From Nocardia elegans NBRC 108235 (GTDB lineage Bacteria; Actinomycetota; Actinomycetes; Mycobacteriales; Mycobacteriaceae), in NCBI RefSeq assembly GCF_001612845.1, contig NZ_BDBF01000060.1, forward strand, positions 1 through 41,060: a stretch of 41,060 bases of DNA, written 5' to 3'. This document shows positions 24,769 through 32,960 of the stretch, piece by piece. Each line of letters opens with the position of its first letter. The first letter of the stretch is position 1. The notes beneath the pieces were generated by a model. The model ran no database searches, was not told the DNA's origin, and saw nothing but the letters and a program-made list of their open reading frames with translations. The position numbers were made by a program, and so were the translations under genes.

Positions 24769-26715
24769 ATGACGCAACCGCAGTGGGAGCCCGACGCCGG
24801 GGACCTGGAAACGGCGCGGGTCGCCGATTTCGCCCGATTCGTCGGGGCCCGGACCGGACGAGAATTCGACGACTATCACTCGCTGTGGGAATGGTCGATC
24901 ACCGATCTGCCCGGGTTCTGGGGCGCGCTGTGGGAATATTTCGAACTCGGCGGCGCGCCGGCCACCGTGCTGGCGAGTACCGAAATGCCCGGCGCGCAAT
25001 GGTTTCCGGGGCAGCTGCTGAACTACGTCGATCAGATCGCCCGTCATGCCCGCACCGACCGGCCCGCCATCGTCTACGCCGGCGAACAGGGCGGCCTGAC
25101 CGAGATCTCCTGGGCGGAACTGCTGGGCCGCACCGCCTCCTTCGCGGCGACGCTCCGCGAACTCGGGGTGGGACTCGGCGATCGGGTCGTCGGCTATCTG
25201 CCCAACATCCCCGAGGCCGTGATCGCCTTCCTCGGCGCGGCCAGTATCGGCGCGGTGTGGAGTGCCTGCGGGCAGGACTATTCGGCCAAGGCGGCGCTCG
25301 ATCGGCTGGGGCAGTTGGAGCCGGCCGTGCTGGTCACCGCCGACGGTTACCACTTCGGCGGGAAAACGCACGACAAACGCGACGATATCGCCGCCCTGCG
25401 GGCCGGGCTGCCGACCGTTCGCGCCACCGTCGTGGTGGCGCGCCTCGGCGGTGCGGTGCCCGACGCTCTGGACTGGAATGCGGTCGCCCCGCCGGAGGGC
25501 GCCGAATTGTCCACGGAGCCCGTCGGCTTCGCGCATCCACTGTGGATCCTGTTCTCCTCCGGCACCACGGGGCTGCCGAAGGGGATCGTGCACGGGCACG
25601 GCGGCGTCCTGCTCGAACATCTGAAAGCCGCTGCGCTGCAATCGGATATCGGCCGCGGCGACGTCTTCTTCTGGTACACCAGCCCCAGCTGGATGATGTG
25701 GAACTTCCAGGTCGCCGGCCTGCTGGTGGGTGCGACGATCGTCTGTTACGACGGCAGTCCGACCTATCCGCACGCCGATTCGCTGTTCGACCTGGCCGCG
25801 CGCACGGGCACCACCGTGCTCGGCACCAGCCCCGGCTACGTGCTCGCCTGCATCAAGGCCGGTGTGGTGCCGCAACGCGACCACGATCTCTCGGCGCTGC
25901 GCACGATCGGCATCACCGGGTCGTCGCTGCCGCCGTCGTCGGCACTGTGGTTGCGCGACAACGTCGGTGAGCGGGTGCAGGTGAACTCGATCAGCGGCGG
26001 CACCGATGTGGTGTCCGCGTTCATCGGCGGTGTGCGCACGGTGCCGGTGTGGCCGGGCGAGCTGTCGGTGCCGTTCCTCGGCGCCGCGGTGGATGCCTGG
26101 GACGAATCGGGCCGGCCGGTGCGCGGTGAGGTCGGGGAGTTGGTGATCACCGCCCCGATGCCCTCCATGCCGGTGTCGTTCTGGAACGATCCCGACGGAA
26201 CACGCTATCGCGCGGCGTATTTCGAGATGTTCCCCGGCGTCTGGCGGCACGGCGACTGGATCACCGTCACCGATCACGGCAGCATCGTCGTGCACGGCCG
26301 CTCCGATTCGACGCTGAACCGGCACGGCATCCGGATGGGCTCGGCCGATATCTACCAAGCGGTGGAACAACTTCCGGAGATCGCCGAGGCCCTGGTGATC
26401 GGCGCCGAACAGCCCGACGGCGGTTACTGGATGCCGCTGTTCGTCACCCTCGCCCCGGGCACCGAACTGACCGACGAGCTGAAACAGCGCATCAACGCGA
26501 CGATCCGCACCGAGGTCTCGCCGCGCCACGTCCCCGACGAAATCATCGCCGCCCCGGGCATTCCGCACACCCGCACGGGCAAGAAGCTCGAGGTGCCGAT
26601 CAAGAAACTGTTCCAGGGTGCGGACCCGGATCGGGTGGTCGAACGCAGCGCGGTCGACAATGCGGATCTGCTCACCTGGTACGCCGAGGTGCCGGCCCGG
26701 AAACGGGCGACGTAG
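24769..26715 (+). CDS. Acetoacetyl-CoA synthetase
   Basis: A 648-residue acyl-adenylate-forming enzyme matching acetoacetate-CoA ligase in length and motifs: the N-terminal acetyl-CoA-synthetase-like cap, the P-loop FSSGTTGLPKGIVHGHGG, SWMMWNFQVAGLLVGA, the HGRSDSTLNRHGIRMG hinge and the C-terminal TRTGKKLEVPIKKL with catalytic Lys. It makes acetoacetyl-CoA from acetoacetate, ATP and CoA. That is the logical last step here: lyase cleavage of HMG-CoA gives acetyl-CoA plus acetoacetate. In M. tuberculosis a CoA transferase pair (scoA/scoB) lies in this locus instead. ATG 24769 follows AGGAG by 4 nt, 13 nt after citE. A terminator follows. Confidence 0.92.
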   Translation: MTQPQWEPDAGDLETARVADFARFVGARTGREFDDYHSLWEWSITDLPGFWGALWEYFELGGAPATVLASTEMPGAQWFPGQLLNYVDQIARHARTDRPAIVYAGEQGGLTEISWAELLGRTASFAATLRELGVGLGDRVVGYLPNIPEAVIAFLGAASIGAVWSACGQDYSAKAALDRLGQLEPAVLVTADGYHFGGKTHDKRDDIAALRAGLPTVRATVVVARLGGAVPDALDWNAVAPPEGAELSTEPVGFAHPLWILFSSGTTGLPKGIVHGHGGVLLEHLKAAALQSDIGRGDVFFWYTSPSWMMWNFQVAGLLVGATIVCYDGSPTYPHADSLFDLAARTGTTVLGTSPGYVLACIKAGVVPQRDHDLSALRTIGITGSSLPPSSALWLRDNVGERVQVNSISGGTDVVSAFIGGVRTVPVWPGELSVPFLGAAVDAWDESGRPVRGEVGELVITAPMPSMPVSFWNDPDGTRYRAAYFEMFPGVWRHGDWITVTDHGSIVVHGRSDSTLNRHGIRMGSADIYQAVEQLPEIAEALVIGAEQPDGGYWMPLFVTLAPGTELTDELKQRINATIRTEVSPRHVPDEIIAAPGIPHTRTGKKLEVPIKKLFQGADPDRVVERSAVDNADLLTWYAEVPARKRAT

Positions 26716-26729
26716 GCCGAGCCGCGGAA

Positions 26730-26776
26730 GCGGTGCGCTGCCGCTCGGTGGCCGCCGAGTACGCGCGGCGCACCGC
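26730..26776. terminator. Nested perfect hairpin between convergent genes
   Basis: GCGGTGCGC (26730-26738) pairs perfectly with GCGCACCGC (26768-26776). Inside it CTCGG (26744-26748) pairs with CCGAG (26755-26759). This double stem fills most of the 78-bp gap between the convergent acetoacetyl-CoA synthetase and ABC ATPase genes, so it can serve as a bidirectional terminator. Confidence 0.75.
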
Positions 26777-26793
26777 ATCCGGGCCGCGGGTGA

Positions 26794-27522
26794 TCAGGCG
26801 GCGAGCTCTCCGGCCTCGTCCATCGACAACCGGCCGTCGACCATGCGGTAGACCGCGTTCATGCGGTGCAGGTGGGTGCGGTCGTGGGTCACCAGCAGGG
26901 TGGCGGCGGCGTGGGTGTGGACGACCCCGAGAATCAGGTCGATGACGGCGGCCCCGCGTTCCTGGTCGAGGGCGCTGGTGGGCTCGTCGACGACCAGCAG
27001 GGCGGGGTCGTGCATGAGCGCGCGGGCGATGTCGACGCGTTGCCGTTGACCGCCGGACAGCTGGGCCGGGCGCTTCTTCTCGTGGCCGCGCAGCCCCACC
27101 GCGTCGAGCAGATCCATCGCCTTGTCCCTGGTTCGGCGTCGCAGGCGCGGTGAGACGACGGTGTGGCCACCCAGGTGCTGCATCACCTCCAATTGTTCGA
27201 CCGCGGTGAGGGCGGGGATGAGGTTGGGCTGCTGGAAGACGATCCCGATGCGTTCGCGGCGCAGCGTGGTGGCCTCGCGCCGGGACGCTCGGGCGAGGTC
27301 GACGCTGCCGTCGTCGGTATCGAGCAGGATCCGGCCCGAATCCGGGCGTACCAATGTCGACACCGTGGCCAGCAGACTCGATTTGCCCGATCCCGACGGG
27401 CCGGTGATGGCCGCGATCTCGCCGCCGCGCACGGTCAATGACACCCGGTCGAGGGCGGTGATGCGGTCGGCGCCGTCGGGGAAGGTGAGGGTGAGATCGG
27501 AGACGGTCAGGGTGGTGGTCAT
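26794..27522 (-). CDS. ABC transporter ATP-binding protein (MacB/LolD-like)
   Basis: A 242-residue nucleotide-binding subunit with Walker A GPSGSGKS (about residues 41-48), Q-loop VFQQPNLIPALT, signature LSGGQRQRV, Walker B LLVVDEPTSALD and a switch His in LVTHD. It belongs to the MacB/LolD/FtsE-type group that drives FtsX-fold permeases (peptide, lipoprotein or antibiotic handling) rather than solute pumps. AGGAG lies 7 nt before ATG 27522. It is the second gene of a two-gene operon, 25 nt after its permease, with a sensor kinase/regulator pair divergent upstream. Confidence 0.93.
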   Translation of the reverse strand: MTTTLTVSDLTLTFPDGADRITALDRVSLTVRGGEIAAITGPSGSGKSSLLATVSTLVRPDSGRILLDTDDGSVDLARASRREATTLRRERIGIVFQQPNLIPALTAVEQLEVMQHLGGHTVVSPRLRRRTRDKAMDLLDAVGLRGHEKKRPAQLSGGQRQRVDIARALMHDPALLVVDEPTSALDQERGAAVIDLILGVVHTHAAATLLVTHDRTHLHRMNAVYRMVDGRLSMDEAGELAA

Positions 27523-27547
27523 CGAAAGCTCCTGTGCGGTAATCGAA

Positions 27548-28597
27548 TCAGCGAGATTGGTTGAGCGCGGTGAGCGGGTCGGTGGTAGCCAGGAAGCGCA
27601 GGGCGAACACGGCGCCGAGCAGCCCGAGCCCGATCAGGGCGAGTGCGGGCACCACGGTCGTGGCCGCGCTGAGCACGAACGGCACCGCCCCGCCGATGAA
27701 GGCCCCGGCCAGTGCGGTCACCCCGACACCGACGCCGACGCCGAGGAGCAGCACGATCAGCGCCTGGCCCAGGGCGTCGCGAACAAGTGCGGTCGTGGTG
27801 GCGCCCAGCGCTTTCAGCGTCGCGATATCCGCGGTGCGCTGGATGGTCCAGACGGTGAAGAAGGCACCGATCACCAGGGCGGAGATCACGAACAGCATCA
27901 CGGTCATCAGCGTGAGCGAACCGTTCTCGGCCCGATACGACCCGATGGCCTGCAATGCGCCGTCGACACTCGTCGTGCGGGTGTGCGCGGCGCTGTTCAC
28001 CGCACCGGTATCGGGCACTCCGGAGGCGACCAGAATCGTGGCGGCCCCGCCGCGCGGATCGAGTTGCTGCCAGTCGGACAGCGTCGTCCAGATCACCGGG
28101 GTGTGCGCGTACCAGTCGTCGTCGCCGACTGCCGCGACCGTGAAGGTACCGCCGCCGATCGACACGCGATCACCGGCGCCGGCCGAGAGGTCTTCGGCGG
28201 CGGCTTTACTCAGCACGACGGTGCCGGGTCCGGTAGCCACCTCGTTGCCGAACGCCTTGCCGTCGACGCCGAATATCGCCACCTGGGCCGGTGCGGACCC
28301 CTCCCGGACGGCCTGGCTACGGCTGATGCCGACCGGATCGACGCTTCCTCCGGCTCGCTGCCAGCGCTCGACCTGTTCGCTGGTCAGCGCCGAGGAATCG
28401 AACGACGGATCGGCGCCGGTATCGGCGAATACGACGCTGCCGCCGGACAGCCGCTCGAGTGCGGAAATATTCTGATGCGCCAGGCCGGCCGTGAGTCCGC
28501 TCAGAAAGCTCACCAGCAGGGCCACCATGGTGACGACCAGGGTGATGAGCAGGAATCGGCCGCGGGCGGCCCGCAGATCTCTCAGTGCGACGAACAT
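27548..28597 (-). CDS. FtsX-fold ABC transporter permease
   Basis: A 349-residue permease of the FtsX/MacB type. One membrane span lies at residues 17-40 (FLLITLVVTMVALLVSFLSG). A periplasmic-type domain follows to about residue 215, then three C-terminal spans with the FtsX-typical TIQRTADIATLKALGA coupling region. One copy is present, so the transporter likely works as a homodimer with the ATPase at 26794. Substrate candidates are cell-envelope lipids, lipoproteins or antimicrobial peptides. The start at 28597 is set by a GGTGGAG-type ribosome binding site. A divergent two-component system suggests induction by an envelope or antibiotic signal. Confidence 0.88.
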   Translation of the reverse strand: MFVALRDLRAARGRFLLITLVVTMVALLVSFLSGLTAGLAHQNISALERLSGGSVVFADTGADPSFDSSALTSEQVERWQRAGGSVDPVGISRSQAVREGSAPAQVAIFGVDGKAFGNEVATGPGTVVLSKAAAEDLSAGAGDRVSIGGGTFTVAAVGDDDWYAHTPVIWTTLSDWQQLDPRGGAATILVASGVPDTGAVNSAAHTRTTSVDGALQAIGSYRAENGSLTLMTVMLFVISALVIGAFFTVWTIQRTADIATLKALGATTTALVRDALGQALIVLLLGVGVGVGVTALAGAFIGGAVPFVLSAATTVVPALALIGLGLLGAVFALRFLATTDPLTALNQSR

Positions 28598-28714
28598 ATC
28601 TCCACCTTCGCGATGAATCCGCCGGTGGACATCGCCTGCGCGGACACTTCGCGACCGCCCGACGATGGGGTGCCGAATCCACCTTTCGATGGATGCCGCC
28701 CCGGTAACCGCGCA

Positions 28715-28726
28715 TAAGCTGGCAGC
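28715..28726 (+). promoter_or_regulatory. Leaderless -10 box of the sensor kinase gene
   Basis: TAAGCT (28715-28720) fits TANNNT and is followed by 6 nt and then GTG 28727. There is no ribosome binding site before the GTG, so a leaderless transcript is likely. An imperfect operator-like repeat ATCCA-8-TGGAT (28677-28694) sits where the -35 would be. Confidence 0.5.
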
Positions 28727-29926
28727 GTGCACCGCTCTCCACTCACCCCCGTCTTCGCCGCATTGCAGGTCGGACTGCATGTGTTGATGACGGCGCTGGT
28801 GGTCGTGGTGATGGTGCGGGCGGCCGTGCCCGGTGACGACGGCCCCCGGCCCACCGTCGCGGTGATCGTGCTCGCGGCGCTGTTCCTGCTCGTCTATTTC
28901 GCGGGTGGGCTGTTGCGCGGGCGCCCGGTCGCCGCGCGAGTGTGGCTGGGCGGGCTCACGGTGCTGTGGCTGGCGTTGATCGTGCTGGTTCCGGAGGCCG
29001 TCTACCTGGTGTTCGGACTGTTCTTCCTCTATCTGCATCTGCTGCCGCGACTGTGGGGACTGGCCGCGGTCGTCGCCGCCACGATCGTCTCGGTGGTCGG
29101 CTGGGGATTGCACGAGGGGTGGACGGTTCCCGGAATCGCCGGACCGGTCCTGGGCGCGATCGTGGCGATCGCGATCGGCCTGGGCTATCGGGCGCTGTTC
29201 CGCGAGGCGGCCGATCGCCAGCAGTTGATCGACGAATTGCTCTCCACCCGTGCCACTCTCGCCGAACGCGAACGCACGGCCGGCAAACTCGCCGAACGTG
29301 AACGGCTCGCGCAGGAGATCCACGACACCGTCGCCCAGGGGCTGTCCAGCATCCAGATGCTGCTGCATGCCGCCGAACGCGACGCACCGGATCATCCCGC
29401 GTTGCGACAGATCCGGCTCGCCCGCGAGACCGCCGCGGACAATCTGGTCGAGACCCGGCAGCTGATCGGCGACCTCACCCCGGCGGTGCTCGAGGGGCAA
29501 TCGTTGAGTGATGCGCTCGAGCGGATCGCCCGGCGCGCCGAGGGCCCCGGGCTGAGCGCCCGCACGGTGGTCGAGGGGACGCCGATGCGGCTGCCGATGC
29601 CCGTTGAGGCCGCACTGGTGCGGGTGGCGCAGGGTGCGGTGTCGAATGTGGTCCGGCACGCGCACGCCGACCGGATGCGGATCACGCTCACCTACGGTGA
29701 CGACGCCGTCCATCTCGATGTGGTCGACGACGGCGTCGGTATCGATCCGGCGGTCTTCGGCGGCGGCACCTTCGGCCTCAACGCCATGCGCAGCCGCGTC
29801 GAACAGCAGGGTGGTGTCATGGACGTCGAATCCGAGCCGGGGCATACCGCCGTCACCGTGTCTTTTCCGCTGCACGACTCGGAAACCGCTGCGGCCGAGC
29901 TCATCTCGCGGGAGGAGCTGCCGTGA
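28727..29926 (+). CDS. Sensor histidine kinase (NarL-type pair, HisKA_3)
   Basis: A 399-residue membrane kinase. Residues 1-165 hold five or six hydrophobic spans with very short loops (an intramembrane-type sensor, as in LiaS/DesK-like kinases). A short coiled coil rich in Glu/Arg follows (residues 166-195). Then come the HisKA_3 phospho-acceptor region (ERERLAQEIHDTVAQGLSS, with His about 201) and an HATPase domain with QGAVSNVVRHAHA (N-box), VVDDGVGIDP and GTFGLNAMRSRVEQQGG (G-boxes). It should phosphorylate the regulator encoded next; the genes overlap by 4 nt (GTGA). The signal is unknown. It is divergent from the ABC transporter operon, the usual arrangement when the pair controls the pump. 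Confidence 0.92.
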   Translation: MHRSPLTPVFAALQVGLHVLMTALVVVVMVRAAVPGDDGPRPTVAVIVLAALFLLVYFAGGLLRGRPVAARVWLGGLTVLWLALIVLVPEAVYLVFGLFFLYLHLLPRLWGLAAVVAATIVSVVGWGLHEGWTVPGIAGPVLGAIVAIAIGLGYRALFREAADRQQLIDELLSTRATLAERERTAGKLAERERLAQEIHDTVAQGLSSIQMLLHAAERDAPDHPALRQIRLARETAADNLVETRQLIGDLTPAVLEGQSLSDALERIARRAEGPGLSARTVVEGTPMRLPMPVEAALVRVAQGAVSNVVRHAHADRMRITLTYGDDAVHLDVVDDGVGIDPAVFGGGTFGLNAMRSRVEQQGGVMDVESEPGHTAVTVSFPLHDSETAAAELISREELP

Positions 29927-30540
29927 TCCGTCTCCTGCTGGCCGACGACCACGCCATCGTCCGCGCCGGATTGCGGGCCCTGCTGGATTCCGGCGAGGAC
30001 ATCACGGTGGCCGGGGAGGCCGCCACCGCCGAGGAGGCCGTGGCCTTCTGCGCCACCACGCACGTCGATCTGGTGCTGATGGATCTGCGCTTCGGTCCCG
30101 GCAAATCCGGGGTGGACGCGACCCTGGCCCTGCGCGCCCTGCCCGATCCGCCGAACGTCCTGGTTGTGACCAACTACGACACCGACGCCGATATCCTCGG
30201 CGCCATCGAAGCGGGTGCCTGCGGTTACATCCTCAAGGACACCCCGCCGCCCGAACTCCTCGCCGCCGTGCGCGCCGCGGCGGCGGGGGAGAGCGTGCTC
30301 TCGCCCTCGGTCGCCTCCAAGCTGATGACCCGCGTGCGCAAACCGGACACCACCCTGAGCGCCCGCGAGATCGAGGTGCTGCGCCTGGTCGCCGACGGTC
30401 ATTCCAACCGCGACATCGGCAAACACCTGTTCCTCAGCGAGACGACGGTGAAATCCCATCTGGTGCACATCTATTCGAAGCTTGGTGTGAAATCGCGGAC
30501 GTCGGCGGTGGCGCGAGCGCGCGAGCGCGGGGCCATCTGA
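29923..30540 (+). CDS. NarL/FixJ-family response regulator
   Basis: A 205-residue regulator. The receiver domain has acidic ADDH (Asp9, Asp10), phospho-acceptor Asp54 in VLMDLR, and a conserved Lys in YILKDT. A LuxR-type helix-turn-helix lies at residues 145-200 (SAREIEVLRLVADGHSNRDI and TTVKSHLVHIYSKLG). GTG 29923 overlaps the kinase stop. Once phosphorylated it should bind promoter DNA in the 28598-28726 region and induce the divergent FtsX/ABC operon. All catalytic and switch residues look intact. Confidence 0.94.
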   Translation: MIRLLLADDHAIVRAGLRALLDSGEDITVAGEAATAEEAVAFCATTHVDLVLMDLRFGPGKSGVDATLALRALPDPPNVLVVTNYDTDADILGAIEAGACGYILKDTPPPELLAAVRAAAAGESVLSPSVASKLMTRVRKPDTTLSAREIEVLRLVADGHSNRDIGKHLFLSETTVKSHLVHIYSKLGVKSRTSAVARARERGAI

Positions 30541-30613
30541 ACCGTGCAGGGCTCGCCGATCGCGGCAGTGTCGCTCGGCGCGTGTCGGGGCCCGCGCCCA
30601 CGCCGCCGCTTCC

Positions 30614-30625
30614 TAGGGTGTGCTC
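30614..30625 (+). promoter_or_regulatory. Leaderless promoter of the PPOX-family gene
   Basis: TAGGGT (30614-30619) plus 6 nt places the transcription start on ATG 30626. No ribosome binding site is visible, which supports translation from a leaderless mRNA. Confidence 0.6.
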
Positions 30626-31051
30626 ATGTCTTCCATCACCGATCCCGAAGTGCGGGAGTTCCTCGCCGCCGGAACCCGTACCGGCAAACTGGCTCTGGTC
30701 GCCTCCGACGGCCGCCCGATCGTCAATCCGGTGTGGTTCATCCTCGACGGCGACGACCTGGTCTTCAACACCGGCAAAACCACCGCCAAGGGCAAGGCGC
30801 TGGCTCGCGACCCCCGCGTCGCCCTCTGCGTGGACCTGGACGAACCGCCGTACGCCTATTTCCAGGTGCAGGGCGTCGCCACCCTCTCCGAGGATCCTGC
30901 CGAACTCCTGCGCACCGCGACCGCCATCGCCGCGCGGTACATGGGCCCGGACCGCGCCGAGGAATTCGGCACACGCAACGCCGTCCCCGGTGAGCTGGTC
31001 GTGCGGGTACGCCCGGACAAGATCCTCGGTGGGCTGAACATGACCGGATAG
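30626..31051 (+). CDS. PPOX-class flavin/F420-dependent protein
   Basis: A 141-residue split-barrel protein of the pyridoxamine-5'-phosphate-oxidase-like family common in mycobacteria and nocardiae (Rv1155-like). Family features are KLALVASDGRPIVNPVWFI, NTGKTTAKGKALARDPRVAL (residues 50-69) and YAYFQVQGVATL. Such proteins bind FMN or F420 and reduce or sequester small substrates; the substrate is not evident. The start at ATG 30626 is favoured by the leaderless -10 box; two extra codons upstream (GTG 30620) are possible but lie in that promoter. It is a single-gene unit. Confidence 0.88.
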   Translation: MSSITDPEVREFLAAGTRTGKLALVASDGRPIVNPVWFILDGDDLVFNTGKTTAKGKALARDPRVALCVDLDEPPYAYFQVQGVATLSEDPAELLRTATAIAARYMGPDRAEEFGTRNAVPGELVVRVRPDKILGGLNMTG

Positions 31052-31214
31052 CCGAAAACTCTGCGCTGCAACACGTCCGATACGCAACCCACCGGTTCGT
31101 TCCGCGCCGCTGCGGCAGGTTGTGCTGCGCGGCCCACCCACCCTCTGCTTCCACCGTTCCGAATGCACCTCGTGGGACAATGGGGCGACCATGAAGACGA
31201 GGTGAGGAGCTGAG

Positions 31215-31790
31215 GTGACAGCCTTTTCGTATCCGCAACGGCTGCTGACGCTCTCCGATTTCGTGGCGCTCCCCGAAGACGACCGGCATCGCTGGGAGTT
31301 GCAGGAGGGGGTACTCGTCGTGTCGCCGTCACCGACACCGGCGCACAATATCGCCGGCGCGCAACTGTATATGCAGTTGTTCGCGCAGCTGCCGGACGAT
31401 CTGGTGGCCGTGCCGGACGTCGACGTCGATCTGGGGTTGGTCCCGCCGGACGAACCCGCCACCGTCAGGCGACCGGATCTGATCGTCGTGACGCGTGCCG
31501 AACTGGAACGAGTCCGTACCTCCGGCGGCATTCTTCGCACGTCGGAAGCGGTGCTCGTCGTCGAAATCGTTTCCCCGGGCTCGCGTCGCACCGATACGGT
31601 GACCAAGCGCAGCGAATACGCCGAAGCCGGCATAGCGCACTACTGGATCATCGACCTCAACGAGCCGCTGAGCCTGTTGGTATTCCGGCTCACCGAAGAA
31701 CTCGGATATGTGGACGAAGGCGAAGCGACCGGAACATTCCGGACCACGTCGCCCTGCCCGCTCACCATCGAGCTCGGGCGGCTGGGCTGA
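31215..31790 (+). CDS. Uma2-family (DUF820) restriction-endonuclease-fold protein
   Basis: A 191-residue protein of the Uma2/DUF820 family. It has the family's N-terminal LTLSDFVALPEDDRHRWEL, an acidic-strand RRPDLIVV and the catalytic-type strand VLVVEIVSPGSRRTD followed by KRSEYAEAGIAHYWIID. The PD...ExV...K arrangement resembles the PD-(D/E)XK nuclease fold, so DNA cleavage is possible, but no activity is established for most members. GTG 31215 follows GAGGAG by 5 nt. No partner toxin, methylase or transposase is adjacent. About 160 bp of featureless DNA separates it from the PPOX gene. Confidence 0.88.
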   Translation: MTAFSYPQRLLTLSDFVALPEDDRHRWELQEGVLVVSPSPTPAHNIAGAQLYMQLFAQLPDDLVAVPDVDVDLGLVPPDEPATVRRPDLIVVTRAELERVRTSGGILRTSEAVLVVEIVSPGSRRTDTVTKRSEYAEAGIAHYWIIDLNEPLSLLVFRLTEELGYVDEGEATGTFRTTSPCPLTIELGRLG

Positions 31791-31814
31791 GGGGTGCGGG
31801 ATCGGGCGGGCACC

Positions 31815-31826
31815 TAGACTCCGGGC
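31815..31826 (+). promoter_or_regulatory. Leaderless promoter of cobM
   Basis: TAGACT (31815-31820) followed by 6 nt and ATG 31827 matches the same TANNNT-N6 pattern seen at two other genes here. There is no ribosome binding site and no room for a cobalamin riboswitch in the 36-bp gap. Confidence 0.6.
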
Positions 31827-32594
31827 ATGACCGTGCATTTCATCGGAGCGGGTCCCGGGGCGGCCGATCTACTCACGCTGCGGGCGGTGGCGCTGCTGCG
31901 GGAATCTCCGGTGTGCCTGTATGCCGGGACGTATCTGGATCCCGAGGTGCTGGCGCATTGCGCGCCGGAGTCGGAGTTGATCGATACCCAGGGGCTGGAT
32001 CTGGACCAGATCGTCGCGCACTGCGCACGGGCCGACGCCGAGGGGAAGGATGTGGCCCGGCTGTGTTCGGGGGATCCGTCGATCTATTCGGCGCTGACCG
32101 AGCAGGCGCGCCGGCTCGACGCGCTGGGCATTTCCTGGGATGTGACGCCCGGGGTGCCGGCGTATGCGGCGGCGGCCGCGGCCCTGGGCAGCGAGCTGAC
32201 GGTGCCGGAGGTGGCGCAGTCGGTGGTGCTGACGCGGACCCAGGCGCGCTCGACCGCGATGCCCGAGTCCGAGGCGCTGGACAATTTCGCGCGGACCCGG
32301 GCCAGTCTGGTCCTGCATCTGGCGATCACGCGGATTGGGGAGCTGGCCGCTGAGCTGGCGCAGGAGTACGGCGCCGATTGCCCGGCCGTGGTGGTCTACC
32401 GGGCCAGTCAGCCGCAGCAGCGGATTCTGCGCGGGACGCTCGCCGATATCGCCGGCCAGGTCGAGGCGGCCGGACTGCGGCAGGCCGCGGTGGTCCTGGT
32501 CGGGCGAGCCCTGACCCCGGCGCTCGACTGTGCGCAGTCCCATCTGTACGACCCCGGACGGGAGCGGCACCCGGTATCCGGGCCCGGCGCGTGA
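31827..32594 (+). CDS. cobM: Precorrin-4 C11-methyltransferase
   Basis: A 255-residue SAM-dependent tetrapyrrole methylase that methylates precorrin-4 at C11 in aerobic cobalamin synthesis. The N-terminal VHFIGAGPGAADLLTLRA and ARLCSGDPSIYSAL motifs form the SAM/substrate cleft. The CobM-typical CLYAGTYLDPEVL and VTPGVPAYAAAAAALG segments follow, then LHLAITRIGEL. It stands alone: no other cob gene lies in the window, although cobM often sits with cobL/cobK in relatives. It is followed by a 366-bp intergenic region before the second NRPS. Confidence 0.94.
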   Translation: MTVHFIGAGPGAADLLTLRAVALLRESPVCLYAGTYLDPEVLAHCAPESELIDTQGLDLDQIVAHCARADAEGKDVARLCSGDPSIYSALTEQARRLDALGISWDVTPGVPAYAAAAAALGSELTVPEVAQSVVLTRTQARSTAMPESEALDNFARTRASLVLHLAITRIGELAAELAQEYGADCPAVVVYRASQPQQRILRGTLADIAGQVEAAGLRQAAVVLVGRALTPALDCAQSHLYDPGRERHPVSGPGA

Positions 32595-32960
32595 CCCCCC
32601 TCGCGCACCGCGATTTCGGTCACTCGGGACGGGCGATTCCCGGTAGGTTCCCAGGAGCGGATCGACCGTCGAGGTGGCGGGGACAACGGAGTGCAGTGGT
32701 GATGTCGGAGCGCTATCGCCCTTCTTGGCTGATTGTCGGTACCTGGCGGTAGATTGGTTCGGTGTTCATCAGCGAATCTCGAAACGAGGCCGATCCGTGG
32801 CCGGTGGGTGGGGTCGGGCCCATGTAACAAGATCGGCCCGACGGACGGATAGGTCCTATGAACATTTTTGTCTGATTGCAATCGAAGTGAGCCCCGAATG
32901 CCGGACGCCACGCTCGGATGAGGTGAGCGTCGGCATCGGTGTGCCATCGGGGAGCGCTGC
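32595..32960 (+). promoter_or_regulatory. Leader/promoter region of the second NRPS
   Basis: No convincing gene in 366 bp. Landmarks are the hairpin at 32813-32842, an 11-bp palindrome ATAGG-T-CCTAT (32849-32859), a T-run at 32864-32869, and a 10-bp palindrome GATTGCAATC (32874-32883). GGGGAG (32949-32954) 6 nt before GTG 32961 is the NRPS ribosome binding site. Base composition drops in GC around 32820-32885, as expected for a promoter. No iron-regulator (IdeR-type) box was recognised. Confidence 0.5.
32813..32842. other. 8-bp stem hairpin or operator upstream of the second NRPS
   Basis: GTCGGGCC (32813-32820) pairs perfectly with GGCCCGAC (32835-32842) around a 14-nt loop. It could terminate cobM transcription or act as a regulator site or leader structure for the NRPS. 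A T-run follows, but about 20 nt away. Confidence 0.45.

Noticed and set aside
31791..31826. Possible cobalamin riboswitch before cobM
   Set aside because: The gap is only 36 bp and holds a leaderless -10 box; there is no room for the aptamer.
32595..32960. IdeR/DmdR-type iron box upstream of the second NRPS
   Set aside because: I looked for the TTAGGTTAGGCTAACCTAA-like pattern and found none, so the sequence gives no sign of iron control.
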